Position numbers and translations under genes: made by a program | Part shown: one piece after another, positions 17,869-30,897 of the stretch | Layout of the letters: every line of letters starts with the position of its first letter | Numbering within the stretch: the first letter of the stretch is position 1 | The notes under the pieces: generated by a model | The model's database searches: none | What the model saw: only the letters and a program-made list of their open reading frames with translations | What the model was told of the DNA's origin: nothing | DNA from: Nocardioides stalactiti | GTDB taxonomy: Bacteria; Actinomycetota; Actinomycetes; Propionibacteriales; Nocardioidaceae | DNA length: 47,773 nucleotides | Direction: 5' to 3' | Assembly: GCF_014180715.1 (NCBI RefSeq) | Contig: NZ_JACEFC010000021.1 | Span: 1 to 47,773, forward strand

Positions 17869-18536
17869 GCGCCCCCGAGGACCGGGCGCCCGAGGCGAAG
17901 ACCCCCGAGGCGAAGACCCCCGGGGCGAAGATCACGGCTGGTCGACGGGGCACCTTCGCCCCGGTCGTCGCGGCGGGGCTCGGCTCGACGGCGTTGCTCG
18001 CCCTCGCCGGCTACAAGCCGCACCTCACCGTCCCCGAGGACCAGCAGCGGCTGCTCTCGACCGCGACCGTCGGCGAGGTCAGGATGGAGCTCGTCGGCGC
18101 GTGCGCGCTCGTCGCGCTGGCCGCCTGGGGGGTCCTCCTGGTCGTCCGGGGGAAGGTCCGCCAGGCCATGTGCGCGATCGCCGCCCTCGCGGCCGGCGGA
18201 TCCTTCGCGACGATCGTCGTCGCCGGCTTCGTCCAGCGCGACCAGGCCGCCGAGAGCCTGGCTGAACGCCTCGGCCTGTCGGCCCTCGGCGACCAGCTGC
18301 CCGTCGAGGCCACCGGGTGGCTCTGGCTCGCCCTCGTCGCGTCCGTCGGCTCGGTGATGGCGGCGGTCGCTGCGCTGATGCTCGCGCCGGAGTGGCCCGA
18401 GATGGGCAGCCGGTACGACGCGCCGACCGCCCGCGCCCCCCAGGTGGCTGACACGCCCCCGGAGGAGCGCACCAGCCTCGACCTCTGGAAGTCGATGGAC
18501 GAGGGCGAGGACCCGACCGACGAGTCGTCCCCCTAG
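17865..18536 (+). CDS. Trp-operon-associated membrane protein (TIGR02234)
   Basis: 223 residues with four hydrophobic segments (around [57 protein letters not shown] and [19 protein letters not shown]) and an acidic cytoplasmic C-terminus. The first segment followed by a short loop with L-S-T matches the conserved actinobacterial family found in tryptophan gene clusters, whose function is unknown. A 15-base tandem repeat near the start encodes EAKTP repeats. The GTG overlaps the hisI stop. In many actinobacteria trpE sits just upstream of this gene; here hisI does instead. Confidence 0.82.
   Translation: MSAPEDRAPEAKTPEAKTPGAKITAGRRGTFAPVVAAGLGSTALLALAGYKPHLTVPEDQQRLLSTATVGEVRMELVGACALVALAAWGVLLVVRGKVRQAMCAIAALAAGGSFATIVVAGFVQRDQAAESLAERLGLSALGDQLPVEATGWLWLALVASVGSVMAAVAALMLAPEWPEMGSRYDAPTARAPQVADTPPEERTSLDLWKSMDEGEDPTDESSP
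17892..17930. repeat. 15-bp tandem repeat encoding EAKTP
   Basis: GAGGCGAAGACCCCC occurs at 17892-17906 and 17907-17921, followed by a partial third copy. It lies in the cytoplasmic N-terminal extension of the TIGR02234 protein and probably tolerates copy-number change. Confidence 0.75.
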
Positions 18537-18539
18537 AAT
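18534..18539 (+). promoter_or_regulatory. Internal -10 box overlapping a stop codon
   Basis: TAGAAT at 18534-18539 uses the TAG stop of the TIGR02234 gene as its first three bases. It would give a transcript starting near 18546 for the HGxxPAAW gene, which has its own ribosome site (GAGGAG). Confidence 0.4.
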
Positions 18540-18571
18540 CTCGTCGTCACCCCGAAACGAGGAGCGCCTGC

Positions 18572-18772
18572 ATGTCTGACAACCACGGCAACACCCCTGC
18601 GGCCTGGACCGCCGTCATCGTGGCGCTGCTCGGCTTCTGCGTCGGTGGCGCCGGCCTCATGTTCGACCCGGTCAAGATGGGCATCTTCTGGGTCGGCGTC
18701 GCGATCGTGCTCGCGGCCGGCGTCGTCTTCGTCGCGATGGACAAGGCCGGCCTCCACGAGACCAGCCACTGA
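18572..18772 (+). CDS. HGxxPAAW family membrane protein
   Basis: A 66-residue protein carrying the family-defining motif HGNTPAAW near its N-terminus, followed by two hydrophobic segments (TAVIVALLGFCVGGAGLMF and GIFWVGVAIVLAAGVVFVAM). These small proteins are found in tryptophan clusters of actinobacteria next to TIGR02234 proteins, and no function is known; a role with the neighbouring membrane proteins is only suggested by conservation of the pair. The ATG is supported by a GAGGAG ribosome site. Confidence 0.88.
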   Translation: MSDNHGNTPAAWTAVIVALLGFCVGGAGLMFDPVKMGIFWVGVAIVLAAGVVFVAMDKAGLHETSH

Positions 18773-18783
18773 TCGAGGCTGCC

Positions 18784-19239
18784 GTGACCGCCGCGCCCCC
18801 GATCCCCCCGGGTGACCGGGTGGCTGAGCGCGGCGCGCACCGCTGGTCCCGGCTGTTGCTGCCGGGCGCCGTCCTCGGCACGCTGGGAGCGGCCACGGTT
18901 GCGCTGTACCTGCGCGACCCGCACGAGCAGGGCTCCTGGGGAGCCTGCCCGACGAAGGCGTTCGTCGGCATCGAGTGCCCCGGCTGCGGCGGCCTGCGCG
19001 CCGTCAACGACCTCACCCACTTCCAGGTGCTCGACGCGGCGTCGAGCAACCTGCTGTTCGTCGCGTCGATCCCGTTCCTGGCCTACATCTTCGGCCGCTG
19101 GGTCTGGGGCCGGTGGTCCGGGCGGTCGTGGAGCCCGTCGGACCGGTCGATGAACATCTCGGTCGCGGTGCTCCTCGTCGGCCTGTTCGCCTTCACCGTC
19201 CTCCGGAACACGCCGGTGGGGTCCTGGCTCGCGCCCTGA
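18784..19239 (+). CDS. DUF2752 membrane protein
   Basis: 151 residues. The conserved DUF2752 core is present: CPTKAFVGIECPGCGGLRAV, whose Cys-Pro-Gly-Cys-Gly motif is diagnostic, followed by a membrane helix (LLFVASIPFLAYIFGRWVW) and a third C-terminal helix. An N-terminal helix precedes the motif. The function of the family is unknown. The GTG start lies eleven bases after the HGxxPAAW stop, so the two genes are probably co-transcribed. It converges with a DUF4190-type gene across 52 bases. Confidence 0.85.
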   Translation: MTAAPPIPPGDRVAERGAHRWSRLLLPGAVLGTLGAATVALYLRDPHEQGSWGACPTKAFVGIECPGCGGLRAVNDLTHFQVLDAASSNLLFVASIPFLAYIFGRWVWGRWSGRSWSPSDRSMNISVAVLLVGLFAFTVLRNTPVGSWLAP

Positions 19240-19291
19240 CCCCACCGCGGTGGTGCTGTGAGTGCGACCCGGTGGTGGGCCGCGGGATGGA

Positions 19292-19717
19292 TCAGTAGGT
19301 CGTGTAGTCGATCGCCCCGAAGACGAGCACGATGATCCAGCCGATCACGCTCAGGGCGATACCGGCCCCACCGGTGATGAGGCCGCCGAGCGCAAGGCCC
19401 GAGCCGGTCTTCGCGCCACCGGACTGGGCGATCTCCTTGCGGCTCATCACACCGGTGATGACAGCGGCGATGCCGGGGACGATCCCGATGCCGTAGCAGA
19501 AACAGCAGACGATCGACAGGATGCCGGCGACGAGGGAGACGATGCCCAAGGTGGAGGTCGAGGTGGGCTGGCCGCCATAACCCGGCGGCGGTGCGCCGTA
19601 GCCGCCGTAGCCACCCGGAGGTGCTCCGTAGCCACCGCCCGGCGGCGGCGGGGGTGCGCCGTAGCCGCCTCCCGGCGGGGGCGGAGGACTGCCATAGCTG
19701 GGCGGTTCGTAGCTCAC
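19292..19717 (-). CDS. DUF4190-type membrane protein with Gly-Tyr-Pro-rich N-terminus
   Basis: 141 residues. The first 50 residues are a repetitive GGYGAPPPPP-like low-complexity region, then two hydrophobic segments (GIVSLVAGILSIVCCFCYGIGIVPGI and ITGGAGIALSVIGWIIVLVFG) separated by a loop with MSRKEIAQSGGAKTGSGLALGG. That spacing matches DUF4190 proteins. Function unknown. The GTG start (19715-19717) has an AAGGG site eight bases upstream. A paralogous small gene lies just upstream on the same strand, and both sit as an opposite-strand insertion between DUF2752 and trpC. Confidence 0.82.
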   Translation of the reverse strand: MSYEPPSYGSPPPPPGGGYGAPPPPPGGGYGAPPGGYGGYGAPPPGYGGQPTSTSTLGIVSLVAGILSIVCCFCYGIGIVPGIAAVITGVMSRKEIAQSGGAKTGSGLALGGLITGGAGIALSVIGWIIVLVFGAIDYTTY

Positions 19718-19765
19718 GCATCGGCCCTTCGGTGGAGGCCCGGCAGGTTCCGGGCGGAGGCAGCG

Positions 19766-19771
19766 ACTCTA
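19766..19771 (-). promoter_or_regulatory. Predicted -10 box for the DUF4190-type gene
   Basis: TAGAGT on the minus strand (19766-19771), about 50 bases before the GTG start; the resulting leader contains the ribosome site. Confidence 0.4.
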
Positions 19772-19784
19772 GCCCGACCTGCGC

Positions 19785-20033
19785 TCAGCTCGACGCGAGG
19801 AGGACGAAGAAGAGCAGGTAGAAGACGAAGCCGAGCGCGGACAGGACCGTTCCGATGATGCCGAGGAGTCGCCCGATCTTGACGGTGCTCGTCTCGGCGT
19901 ACTGGCCGGCCGCGATCTCGGCCGCGGCCTTGTTGCCCATGATGATCGCTGGGACGCCTGTCCAGAAGCCGCAGCAGACGAGGCTCAGGATGCCGAGGAT
20001 GAGGATGGTCTGACCCTTGGGGTGCTCGCCCAT
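19785..20033 (-). CDS. Small DUF4190-like membrane protein
   Basis: 82 residues from the ATG at 20031-20033, chosen because an AAAGGA site lies eight bases upstream; a longer in-frame extension to 20129 has no such support and would add a non-hydrophobic leader. Two hydrophobic segments ([23 protein letters not shown] and [22 protein letters not shown]) flank a loop with [13 protein letters not shown], mirroring the core of the neighbouring DUF4190 protein, so the two look like diverged paralogues. Function unknown. It is divergent from trpC. Confidence 0.78.
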   Translation of the reverse strand: MGEHPKGQTILILGILSLVCCGFWTGVPAIIMGNKAAAEIAAGQYAETSTVKIGRLLGIIGTVLSALGFVFYLLFFVLLASS

Positions 20034-20082
20034 GAGAGTCGTCCTTTCGAGAGGCCCCGGCCGGATCCCGGGCAGTGTCGAG

Positions 20083-20088
20083 ACGATA
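20083..20088 (-). promoter_or_regulatory. Possible -10 box for the small DUF4190-like gene
   Basis: TATCGT on the minus strand, about 50 bases before its ATG. Weak on its own, since no clear -35 is visible. Confidence 0.3.
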
Positions 20089-20105
20089 TCCACCCCGTGG
20101 GACAC

Positions 20106-20143
20106 TGGAAACCCGCCGATCGAATGCAATCAAGGCGGTTCCA
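20106..20143 (+). promoter_or_regulatory. Hairpin in the trpC leader
   Basis: TGGAA (20106-20110) pairs with TTCCA (20139-20143), and CCGCC (20113-20117) with GGCGG (20134-20138), leaving a two-base bulge and a 16-base loop. The structure ends eleven bases before the GGAGGGG ribosome site of trpC, so it could affect transcription or translation of trpCBA. I see no leader peptide with tandem Trp codons. Confidence 0.45.
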
Positions 20144-20162
20144 CAGGATTTACGGAGGGGAA

Positions 20163-20941
20163 ATGTCGGTGCTGGACGACATCGTCGCCGGCGTCCGCGA
20201 GGACCTCGCCCGGCGGGAGGCCGCCGTGTCGCTGGCCGAGCTCCGTGCCCGGCTGGCCGACGTCGCCGCCCCGCTCGACCCGATGCCCCACTTCCGTGCG
20301 CCCGGCTCGAGCGTCATCGCCGAGGTCAAGCGCCGCAGTCCCAGCAAGGGCGACCTCGCCGACATCCCCGACCCGGCCGCGCTCGCGAGCGCCTACGCGG
20401 CGGGCGGTGCCGGTGCGATCAGCGTGCTGACCGAGGAGCGTCGCTTCGGCGGGAGCCTCGACGACCTGCGTGCGGTCCGCGCGGCGGTCGACGTGCCGGT
20501 CCTGCGCAAGGACTTCATCGTCGGCAGCTACCAGCTCCTCGAGGCCCGGGCGGCCGGAGCAGACCTGGTCCTGCTGATGGCCTCCGTCCTCGGTGACGAC
20601 GACCTGCGCCGCCTCCACGAGGAGGCGCGTGAGCTCGGCCTCACCCCGCTGGTCGAGGTCCACGACGAGGTCGAGACCGAGCGCGTCGTCGCGATCGGTG
20701 CCGAGCTCGTCGGCGTCAACGCACGCAACCTCAAGACCCTCGAGGTCGACAACGACACGTTCGGCCGGCTGGCGCCGCTCGTCCCGGCCGACCGGGTGCT
20801 CGTCGCCGAGTCCGGCATCAGCGGACCGACCGACGTCAAGCGGTTCGTGGCCGAGGGTGCGCGGGTCGTGCTCGTCGGCGAGGCACTGGTGAAGGACGGT
20901 GCGCCGCGCGAGGCGGTCGCCGCGATGACAGGGGTAGAGGC

Positions 20942-20945
<4 letters not shown>
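20163..20945 (+). CDS. trpC: Indole-3-glycerol phosphate synthase
   Basis: A 260-residue (beta-alpha)8 enzyme that decarboxylates and closes CdRP to indole-3-glycerol phosphate. Family motifs: [15 protein letters not shown] with the catalytic Lys, [63 protein letters not shown] and [12 protein letters not shown]. No TrpF domain is fused. The ATG is preceded by a strong GGAGGGG site. The gene overlaps trpB by four bases (GTGA), giving the coupled set trpC-trpB-trpA. Confidence 0.96.
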
Positions 20946-22158
<1,213 letters not shown>

Positions 22159-22162
<4 letters not shown>

Positions 22163-22983
22163 GCACCAGCGTCAACGGTGTCGGGATCGCCTACGAGAAG
22201 GCGCGCGCCGACGGCCGCGCGGCGCTGGTCGGCTACCTGCCGGCCGGCTTCCCGACCGTCGAGGGCGGCATCGACGCCCTCAAGGCGATGGTCGACGCGG
22301 GCTGCGACGTCATCGAGATCGGTCTGCCCTACAGCGACCCGGTCATGGACGGTCCGACGATCCAGGCCGCTGCGCAGCAGGCGCTCGACGGCGGGATCCG
22401 CACCACCGACGTGCTCCGCACCGTCGAGGCGGTGGCGGCCACCGGTACGCCGACGCTGATCATGACCTACTGGAACCCGGTCGAGCGCTTCGGTGTCGAT
22501 CGCTTCGCGCAGGCCCTGTACGACGCCGGCGGCGCCGGCCTCATCACGCCCGACCTCACGCCCGACTTCGCGCCGGAGTGGGTCGAGGCCGCCGACGCCC
22601 GGGGCCTCGACAAGGTGTTCCTGGTGGCGCCCTCGTCGACCGACGAGCGGATCGCGATGACCACCGCGGCGTGCCGCGGGTTCGTCTACGCCACCGCCGT
22701 CATGGGCGTCACCGGCGCCCGGGCCGCGACGAGCGACCTGGCCGGGCCGTTGGTCGCCCGCACCAAGCGGGCGATCGAGTCCAGTGCACCGGGTCTCCCG
22801 GTGGGTGTCGGCATCGGGGTCAGCAACGGCGCCCAGGCCGCCGAGGTCGCGTCCTACGCCGATGGCGTCATCGTCGGGTCGGCCTTCGTGCGGGCCCTGC
22901 TCGACCACCCCGGCGACCTGCCGGCCGGCCGGCGGGCGCTGACCGCGCTGACCGAGGACCTCGCCCAAGGCGTACGAGCCTGA
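22159..22983 (+). CDS. trpA: Tryptophan synthase alpha subunit
   Basis: 274 residues; cleaves indole-3-glycerol phosphate to indole and glyceraldehyde 3-phosphate, channelling indole to TrpB. The catalytic Glu is in [17 protein letters not shown] and the catalytic Asp follows in the same segment. Other motifs: [51 protein letters not shown] and [15 protein letters not shown]. The GTG start overlaps the trpB stop (GTGA). The gene is followed after two bases by sco1. Confidence 0.96.
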
Positions 22984-22985
22984 CC

Positions 22986-23600
22986 GTGCGGCGCACCACG
23001 ACCCCCGTCCTGACCGTCGGCGCAGCCCTCGCCGGCCTCGCCTGCGTCCTGGCTGCCTGCAGCGGGCCGGACCCGGAGACGTTCACCGGCGCCCGGCTCG
23101 ACCAGCCCTATACCGCCCCGACGGTGGTGCTGACCGACACCGACGGGGAGCCGTACTCCCTGGCAGAGGACACCGACAAGCCGCTGACGATCGTGTTCTT
23201 CGGCTACACCCACTGCCCGGACCTGTGCCCCTTGGTCATGAACAACATCGCCGCGGGCCTCAACCGGCTCGACGACGAGGACCGCGACGACGTCGACATG
23301 GTCTTCGTGACCACCGACCCGGAGCGCGACGACGAGGCTGCGCTGCGCGACTACCTCGACGGCTACGGCGAGGACTTCATCGGCCTGACCGGCGACCTCG
23401 ACGACATCGTCGCGGCGGGCGACCCGCTGCACCTCTACGTGAACGACGGCGAGATGCTGCCGACGGGTGGCTACGATCTCGGCGGGCACTCGACGTTCGT
23501 GCTCGGCATCGACGACAACGACGAGGCCGTGGTCGTCTGGAACCAGGAGACCTCGGCCGCCGAGTACGCGACCGACATCCACCTGCTGCTGACGGAATGA
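22986..23600 (+). CDS. SCO1/SenC-type copper chaperone lipoprotein
   Basis: 204 residues, a thioredoxin-fold protein that by family delivers copper to cytochrome c oxidase on the outer face of the membrane. The lipobox LAAC places the lipidated Cys at residue 25. The copper-binding pair is in FFGYTHCPDLCP, with the third ligand His in GGHSTFVLG. VFVTTDPERDDEAAL is also family-typical. The GTG start follows the trpA stop by two bases, so it is probably co-transcribed with trp genes although it has no role in tryptophan synthesis. Lgt, encoded next, would lipidate this very protein. Confidence 0.9.
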   Translation: MRRTTTPVLTVGAALAGLACVLAACSGPDPETFTGARLDQPYTAPTVVLTDTDGEPYSLAEDTDKPLTIVFFGYTHCPDLCPLVMNNIAAGLNRLDDEDRDDVDMVFVTTDPERDDEAALRDYLDGYGEDFIGLTGDLDDIVAAGDPLHLYVNDGEMLPTGGYDLGGHSTFVLGIDDNDEAVVVWNQETSAAEYATDIHLLLTE

Positions 23601-23641
23601 CCCACCGGAACGAACTGCCGGAACGACTGAGGGACTGACAC

Positions 23642-24622
23642 GTGCTTCCTGACCTGATCCTCACGATCCCGAGCCCGTCCGACGGGGTCTGGAACATCGG
23701 CCCGGTGCCGCTGCGGGGTTATGCCCTCTGCATCATCCTCGGCATCGTCGCCGCGATCTGGATCGGCGAGCGTCGGTGGGTCGCGAAGGGCGGACAGCCC
23801 GGCGACGTCCAGGACATCGCGATCTGGGCGGTGCCGTTCGGCATCGTCGGCGCCCGGCTCTACCACGTCGCCACCGACTGGGAGCGCTACTTCGGTGACG
23901 GGGAGAACCCCGTGACGGCGCTGTACGTGTGGCGCGGCGGGCTCGGCATCTGGGGCGGCGTGGCCCTCGGCGCCGTCGGTGCCTACCTGGGTTGCCGGTC
24001 CAAGGGCATCAAGTTCCTGCCGCTCGCCGATGCGCTCGCCCCCGGTGTCCTCGTCGCCCAGGCGATCGGCCGGTGGGGCAACTGGTTCAACCAGGAGCTC
24101 TACGGGCGCCCGACCGACCTGCCCTGGGGCCTGGAGATCGACCGCAGCCACTGGCCCTCCAGCTGTGACTACCCCGAGGGCTCCGGCACCTGCATCTTCG
24201 AGACCGGTACGACGTTCCACCCGACGTTCCTCTACGAGTGCCTCTGGAACCTCGCGGCGTTCGCCGTCGTGATCTGGCTCGAGCGCCGGTACCGCCTCGG
24301 CTACGGCCGGGTCATGGCGGTGTACGTGATGGCCTACACGCTGGGCCGCGGCTGGATCGAGTACCTGCGCATCGACGACGTCCAGCTCGAGAACGTCCTG
24401 GGCCTGCGCTTCAACGTGTGGACCTCGATCGTGCTCTTCATCGCGGCAGCGATCTACTTCGTCATCAGCTCGCGACGGCACCCCGGGCAGGAGGAGAGCG
24501 TCTACCGCGTCGCCCCTGTCGCGGAGGACCCGACTCCTGAGGCCGGTGGTGCTGGTGAGGCGTCCGTCGAGCCTGAGGATGAGGCGCAGGACACGCCTGC
24601 AGAGGTGTCCAAGGAGGACTGA
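23642..24622 (+). CDS. lgt: Prolipoprotein diacylglyceryl transferase
   Basis: A 326-residue polytopic membrane enzyme that transfers diacylglycerol from phosphatidylglycerol to the lipobox Cys of prolipoproteins. The Lgt signature is present: AIGRWGNWFNQELYGRPTD, preceded by VWRGGLGIWGGV and followed by HPTFLYECLWNL. About seven membrane segments are visible. The C-terminal 40 residues form an acidic, Glu/Ala-rich cytoplasmic tail of no known function. The GTG start follows the sco1 stop by 41 bases. Its placement after trpA is common in actinobacteria. Confidence 0.95.
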   Translation: MLPDLILTIPSPSDGVWNIGPVPLRGYALCIILGIVAAIWIGERRWVAKGGQPGDVQDIAIWAVPFGIVGARLYHVATDWERYFGDGENPVTALYVWRGGLGIWGGVALGAVGAYLGCRSKGIKFLPLADALAPGVLVAQAIGRWGNWFNQELYGRPTDLPWGLEIDRSHWPSSCDYPEGSGTCIFETGTTFHPTFLYECLWNLAAFAVVIWLERRYRLGYGRVMAVYVMAYTLGRGWIEYLRIDDVQLENVLGLRFNVWTSIVLFIAAAIYFVISSRRHPGQEESVYRVAPVAEDPTPEAGGAGEASVEPEDEAQDTPAEVSKED

Positions 24623-24650
24623 CGAGTGACGTCGGTCCTTCACACGGTGG

Positions 24651-24656
24651 TAACCT
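24651..24656 (+). promoter_or_regulatory. Predicted -10 box for gltB
   Basis: TAACCT with a TGG just upstream (extended -10 form), and a TGACGT-like -35 at 24627-24632 with an 18-base spacer. A start near 24663 would give gltB a leader of about 95 bases. Confidence 0.45.
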
Positions 24657-24693
24657 GACGCTTCCGCCGCGTGGGCCAGTGACGTCCCTTGCG

Positions 24694-24725
24694 CCCCACC
24701 TTCTGGGGACCCTGCTCCGTGCAGG
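24694..24725 (+). promoter_or_regulatory. Tandem hairpins in the gltB leader
   Basis: CCCC (24694-24697) can pair with GGGG (24705-24708), and CCTGC (24711-24715) with GCAGG (24721-24725, loop TCCGT). They lie between the predicted promoter and the gltB ribosome site. Short stems, so a regulatory role is only a possibility. Confidence 0.3.
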
Positions 24726-24757
24726 AAGCCTCAGACGTAGCCGACGGGAGAACTCTG

Positions 24758-29323
<4,566 letters not shown>

Positions 29324-29385
29324 CGGCGTGTGCAACCGTTTTTCTTCCAGCACGGGCCGTCAGGCCATCGAGAATGGGGCACAGA

Positions 29386-30855
29386 ATGGCTGACCCACGT
29401 GGATTCCTGAAGGCGACCCGCGAGGTCGCGGAGCGTCGCCCGGTCGACGAGCGCGTCCAGGACTGGAACGAGGTCTACCCCGGTGGACCGGGCCGTGCCC
29501 TGCTGCCGATCATCGTCGAGCAGGCCGGACGCTGCATGGACTGCGGCATCCCGTTCTGCCACCAGGGCTGCCCGCTCGGCAACATCATCCCCGAGTGGAA
29601 CGACCTGGTCTGGCGTGACGACTGGCAGGCTGCGATCGAGCGCCTGCACGCGACCAACAACTTCCCGGAGTTCACCGGTCGCCTCTGCCCGGCTCCGTGC
29701 GAGACGGCGTGCGTGCTCGGCATCAACCAGCCGGCCGTGACCATCAAGAACGTCGAGGTCTCGATCATCGACAAGGCCTGGGACTCCGGCTACGTGACGC
29801 CCCAGCCGCCCGAGTGGCTGTCGGGCAAGACCGTCGCCGTCGTCGGCTCGGGTCCCGCGGGCCTCGCGGTCGCCCAGCAGCTGACCCGCGCCGGCCACAC
29901 GGTCGCGGTCTACGAGCGCGAGGACAAGCCGGGCGGCCTGCTCCGCTACGGCATCCCCGAGTTCAAGATGGAGAAGCAGCAGGTCGACCGCCGGATCGAC
30001 CAGATGAAGCGCGAGGGCACCGTCTTCCGCTCCGGCGTCGAGGTCGGCGCCGGCGACCTGACCGGAGCCGCGCTCAAGGACCGCTACGACGCCGTCGTGC
30101 TCGCGATCGGGGCGACCGTCCCGCGCGACCTGCCGGTGCCGGGCCGTGAGCTGGGCGGCATCCACCAGGCGATGGAGTTCCTCCCGCAGGCCAACCGGGT
30201 CGCGCTCGGCGAGACCGTCGAGGGCCAGATCCGCGCCGACGGCAAGCACGTCGTCATCATCGGCGGCGGCGACACGGGTGCCGACTGCCTCGGCACGTCG
30301 ACCCGTCAGGGCGCCGCGTCCATCACGCAGCTCGAGATCATGCCGGAGCCCCCCGAGGGTCGCCCCGCAGGGCAGCCGTGGCCGACGTACCCGATGATCT
30401 TCCGCGTCTCCTCGGCCCACGAGGAGGGCGGCGACCGGGTCTACTCGGTGTCCACCAAGCAGTTCCTCGGCGACGCCGACGGCAACGTGCGGGCGCTGGA
30501 GCTGGTCGACGTGCGGTTCGAGGACGGCAAGCTCGTCGAGATCGAGGGCACCGAGCGCGAGATCCCGGCCGACCTGGTCCTGTTCGCGATGGGCTTCCTC
30601 GGTCCCGAGGGCCCGGGCCTCGTCGAGCAGCTCGGCGTCGAGCTCGACCCGCGCAGCAACGTGGTCCGCGACAAGTCCTACATGTCGTCGGTCCCGGGTG
30701 TGTTCGTGGCCGGCGACGCCGGTCGCGGCCAGTCGCTCATCGTGTGGGCCATCGCTGAGGGACGTGCCGCCGCTGCTGCGGTCGACGCCTACCTCACCGG
30801 CTCCACGACGCTGCCCGCGCCGATCCCGCCGACGGCTCGCCCCCTCGTCGTCTGA
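29386..30855 (+). CDS. gltD: Glutamate synthase (NADPH) small subunit
   Basis: 489 residues. It oxidises NADPH and passes electrons through FAD and iron-sulfur clusters to GltB. The N-terminal ferredoxin-like region has the cluster cysteines CMDCGIPFCHQGCPLG and CPAPCETACVLG; the FAD-binding site is VVGSGPAGLAVAQQL; the NADPH site is IIGGGDTGADC; GVFVAGDAGRGQSLIVWA closes the FAD pocket. The ATG of MADPRGFL is used, although an in-frame ATG four codons upstream also exists. It follows gltB by 62 bases, so it is probably co-transcribed. Confidence 0.95.
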   Translation: MADPRGFLKATREVAERRPVDERVQDWNEVYPGGPGRALLPIIVEQAGRCMDCGIPFCHQGCPLGNIIPEWNDLVWRDDWQAAIERLHATNNFPEFTGRLCPAPCETACVLGINQPAVTIKNVEVSIIDKAWDSGYVTPQPPEWLSGKTVAVVGSGPAGLAVAQQLTRAGHTVAVYEREDKPGGLLRYGIPEFKMEKQQVDRRIDQMKREGTVFRSGVEVGAGDLTGAALKDRYDAVVLAIGATVPRDLPVPGRELGGIHQAMEFLPQANRVALGETVEGQIRADGKHVVIIGGGDTGADCLGTSTRQGAASITQLEIMPEPPEGRPAGQPWPTYPMIFRVSSAHEEGGDRVYSVSTKQFLGDADGNVRALELVDVRFEDGKLVEIEGTEREIPADLVLFAMGFLGPEGPGLVEQLGVELDPRSNVVRDKSYMSSVPGVFVAGDAGRGQSLIVWAIAEGRAAAAAVDAYLTGSTTLPAPIPPTARPLVV

Positions 30856-30885
30856 TCCTGCTCTCTTAACGTTCCAAAGGACCGA

Positions 30886-30897
30886 TAGGGTTCTCCC
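30886..30897 (+). promoter_or_regulatory. Predicted leaderless promoter of pyk
   Basis: TAGGGT (30886-30891), then six bases, then the GTG of pyk at 30898. An AAAGGA sequence 16 bases upstream is too far to act as a ribosome site. Confidence 0.5.

Noticed and set aside
19242..19253. 12-bp palindrome CCACCGCGGTGG at the DUF2752 to DUF4190 junction
   Set aside because: It has no loop and no T tract; too weak to call a terminator or operator.
20100..20162. A trp attenuator with a leader peptide
   Set aside because: No short frame with tandem TGG codons precedes the hairpin.
24656..24757. A glutamine riboswitch before gltB
   Set aside because: The known glutamine aptamers are described mainly from cyanobacteria and marine metagenomes, and I cannot match the conserved core here.
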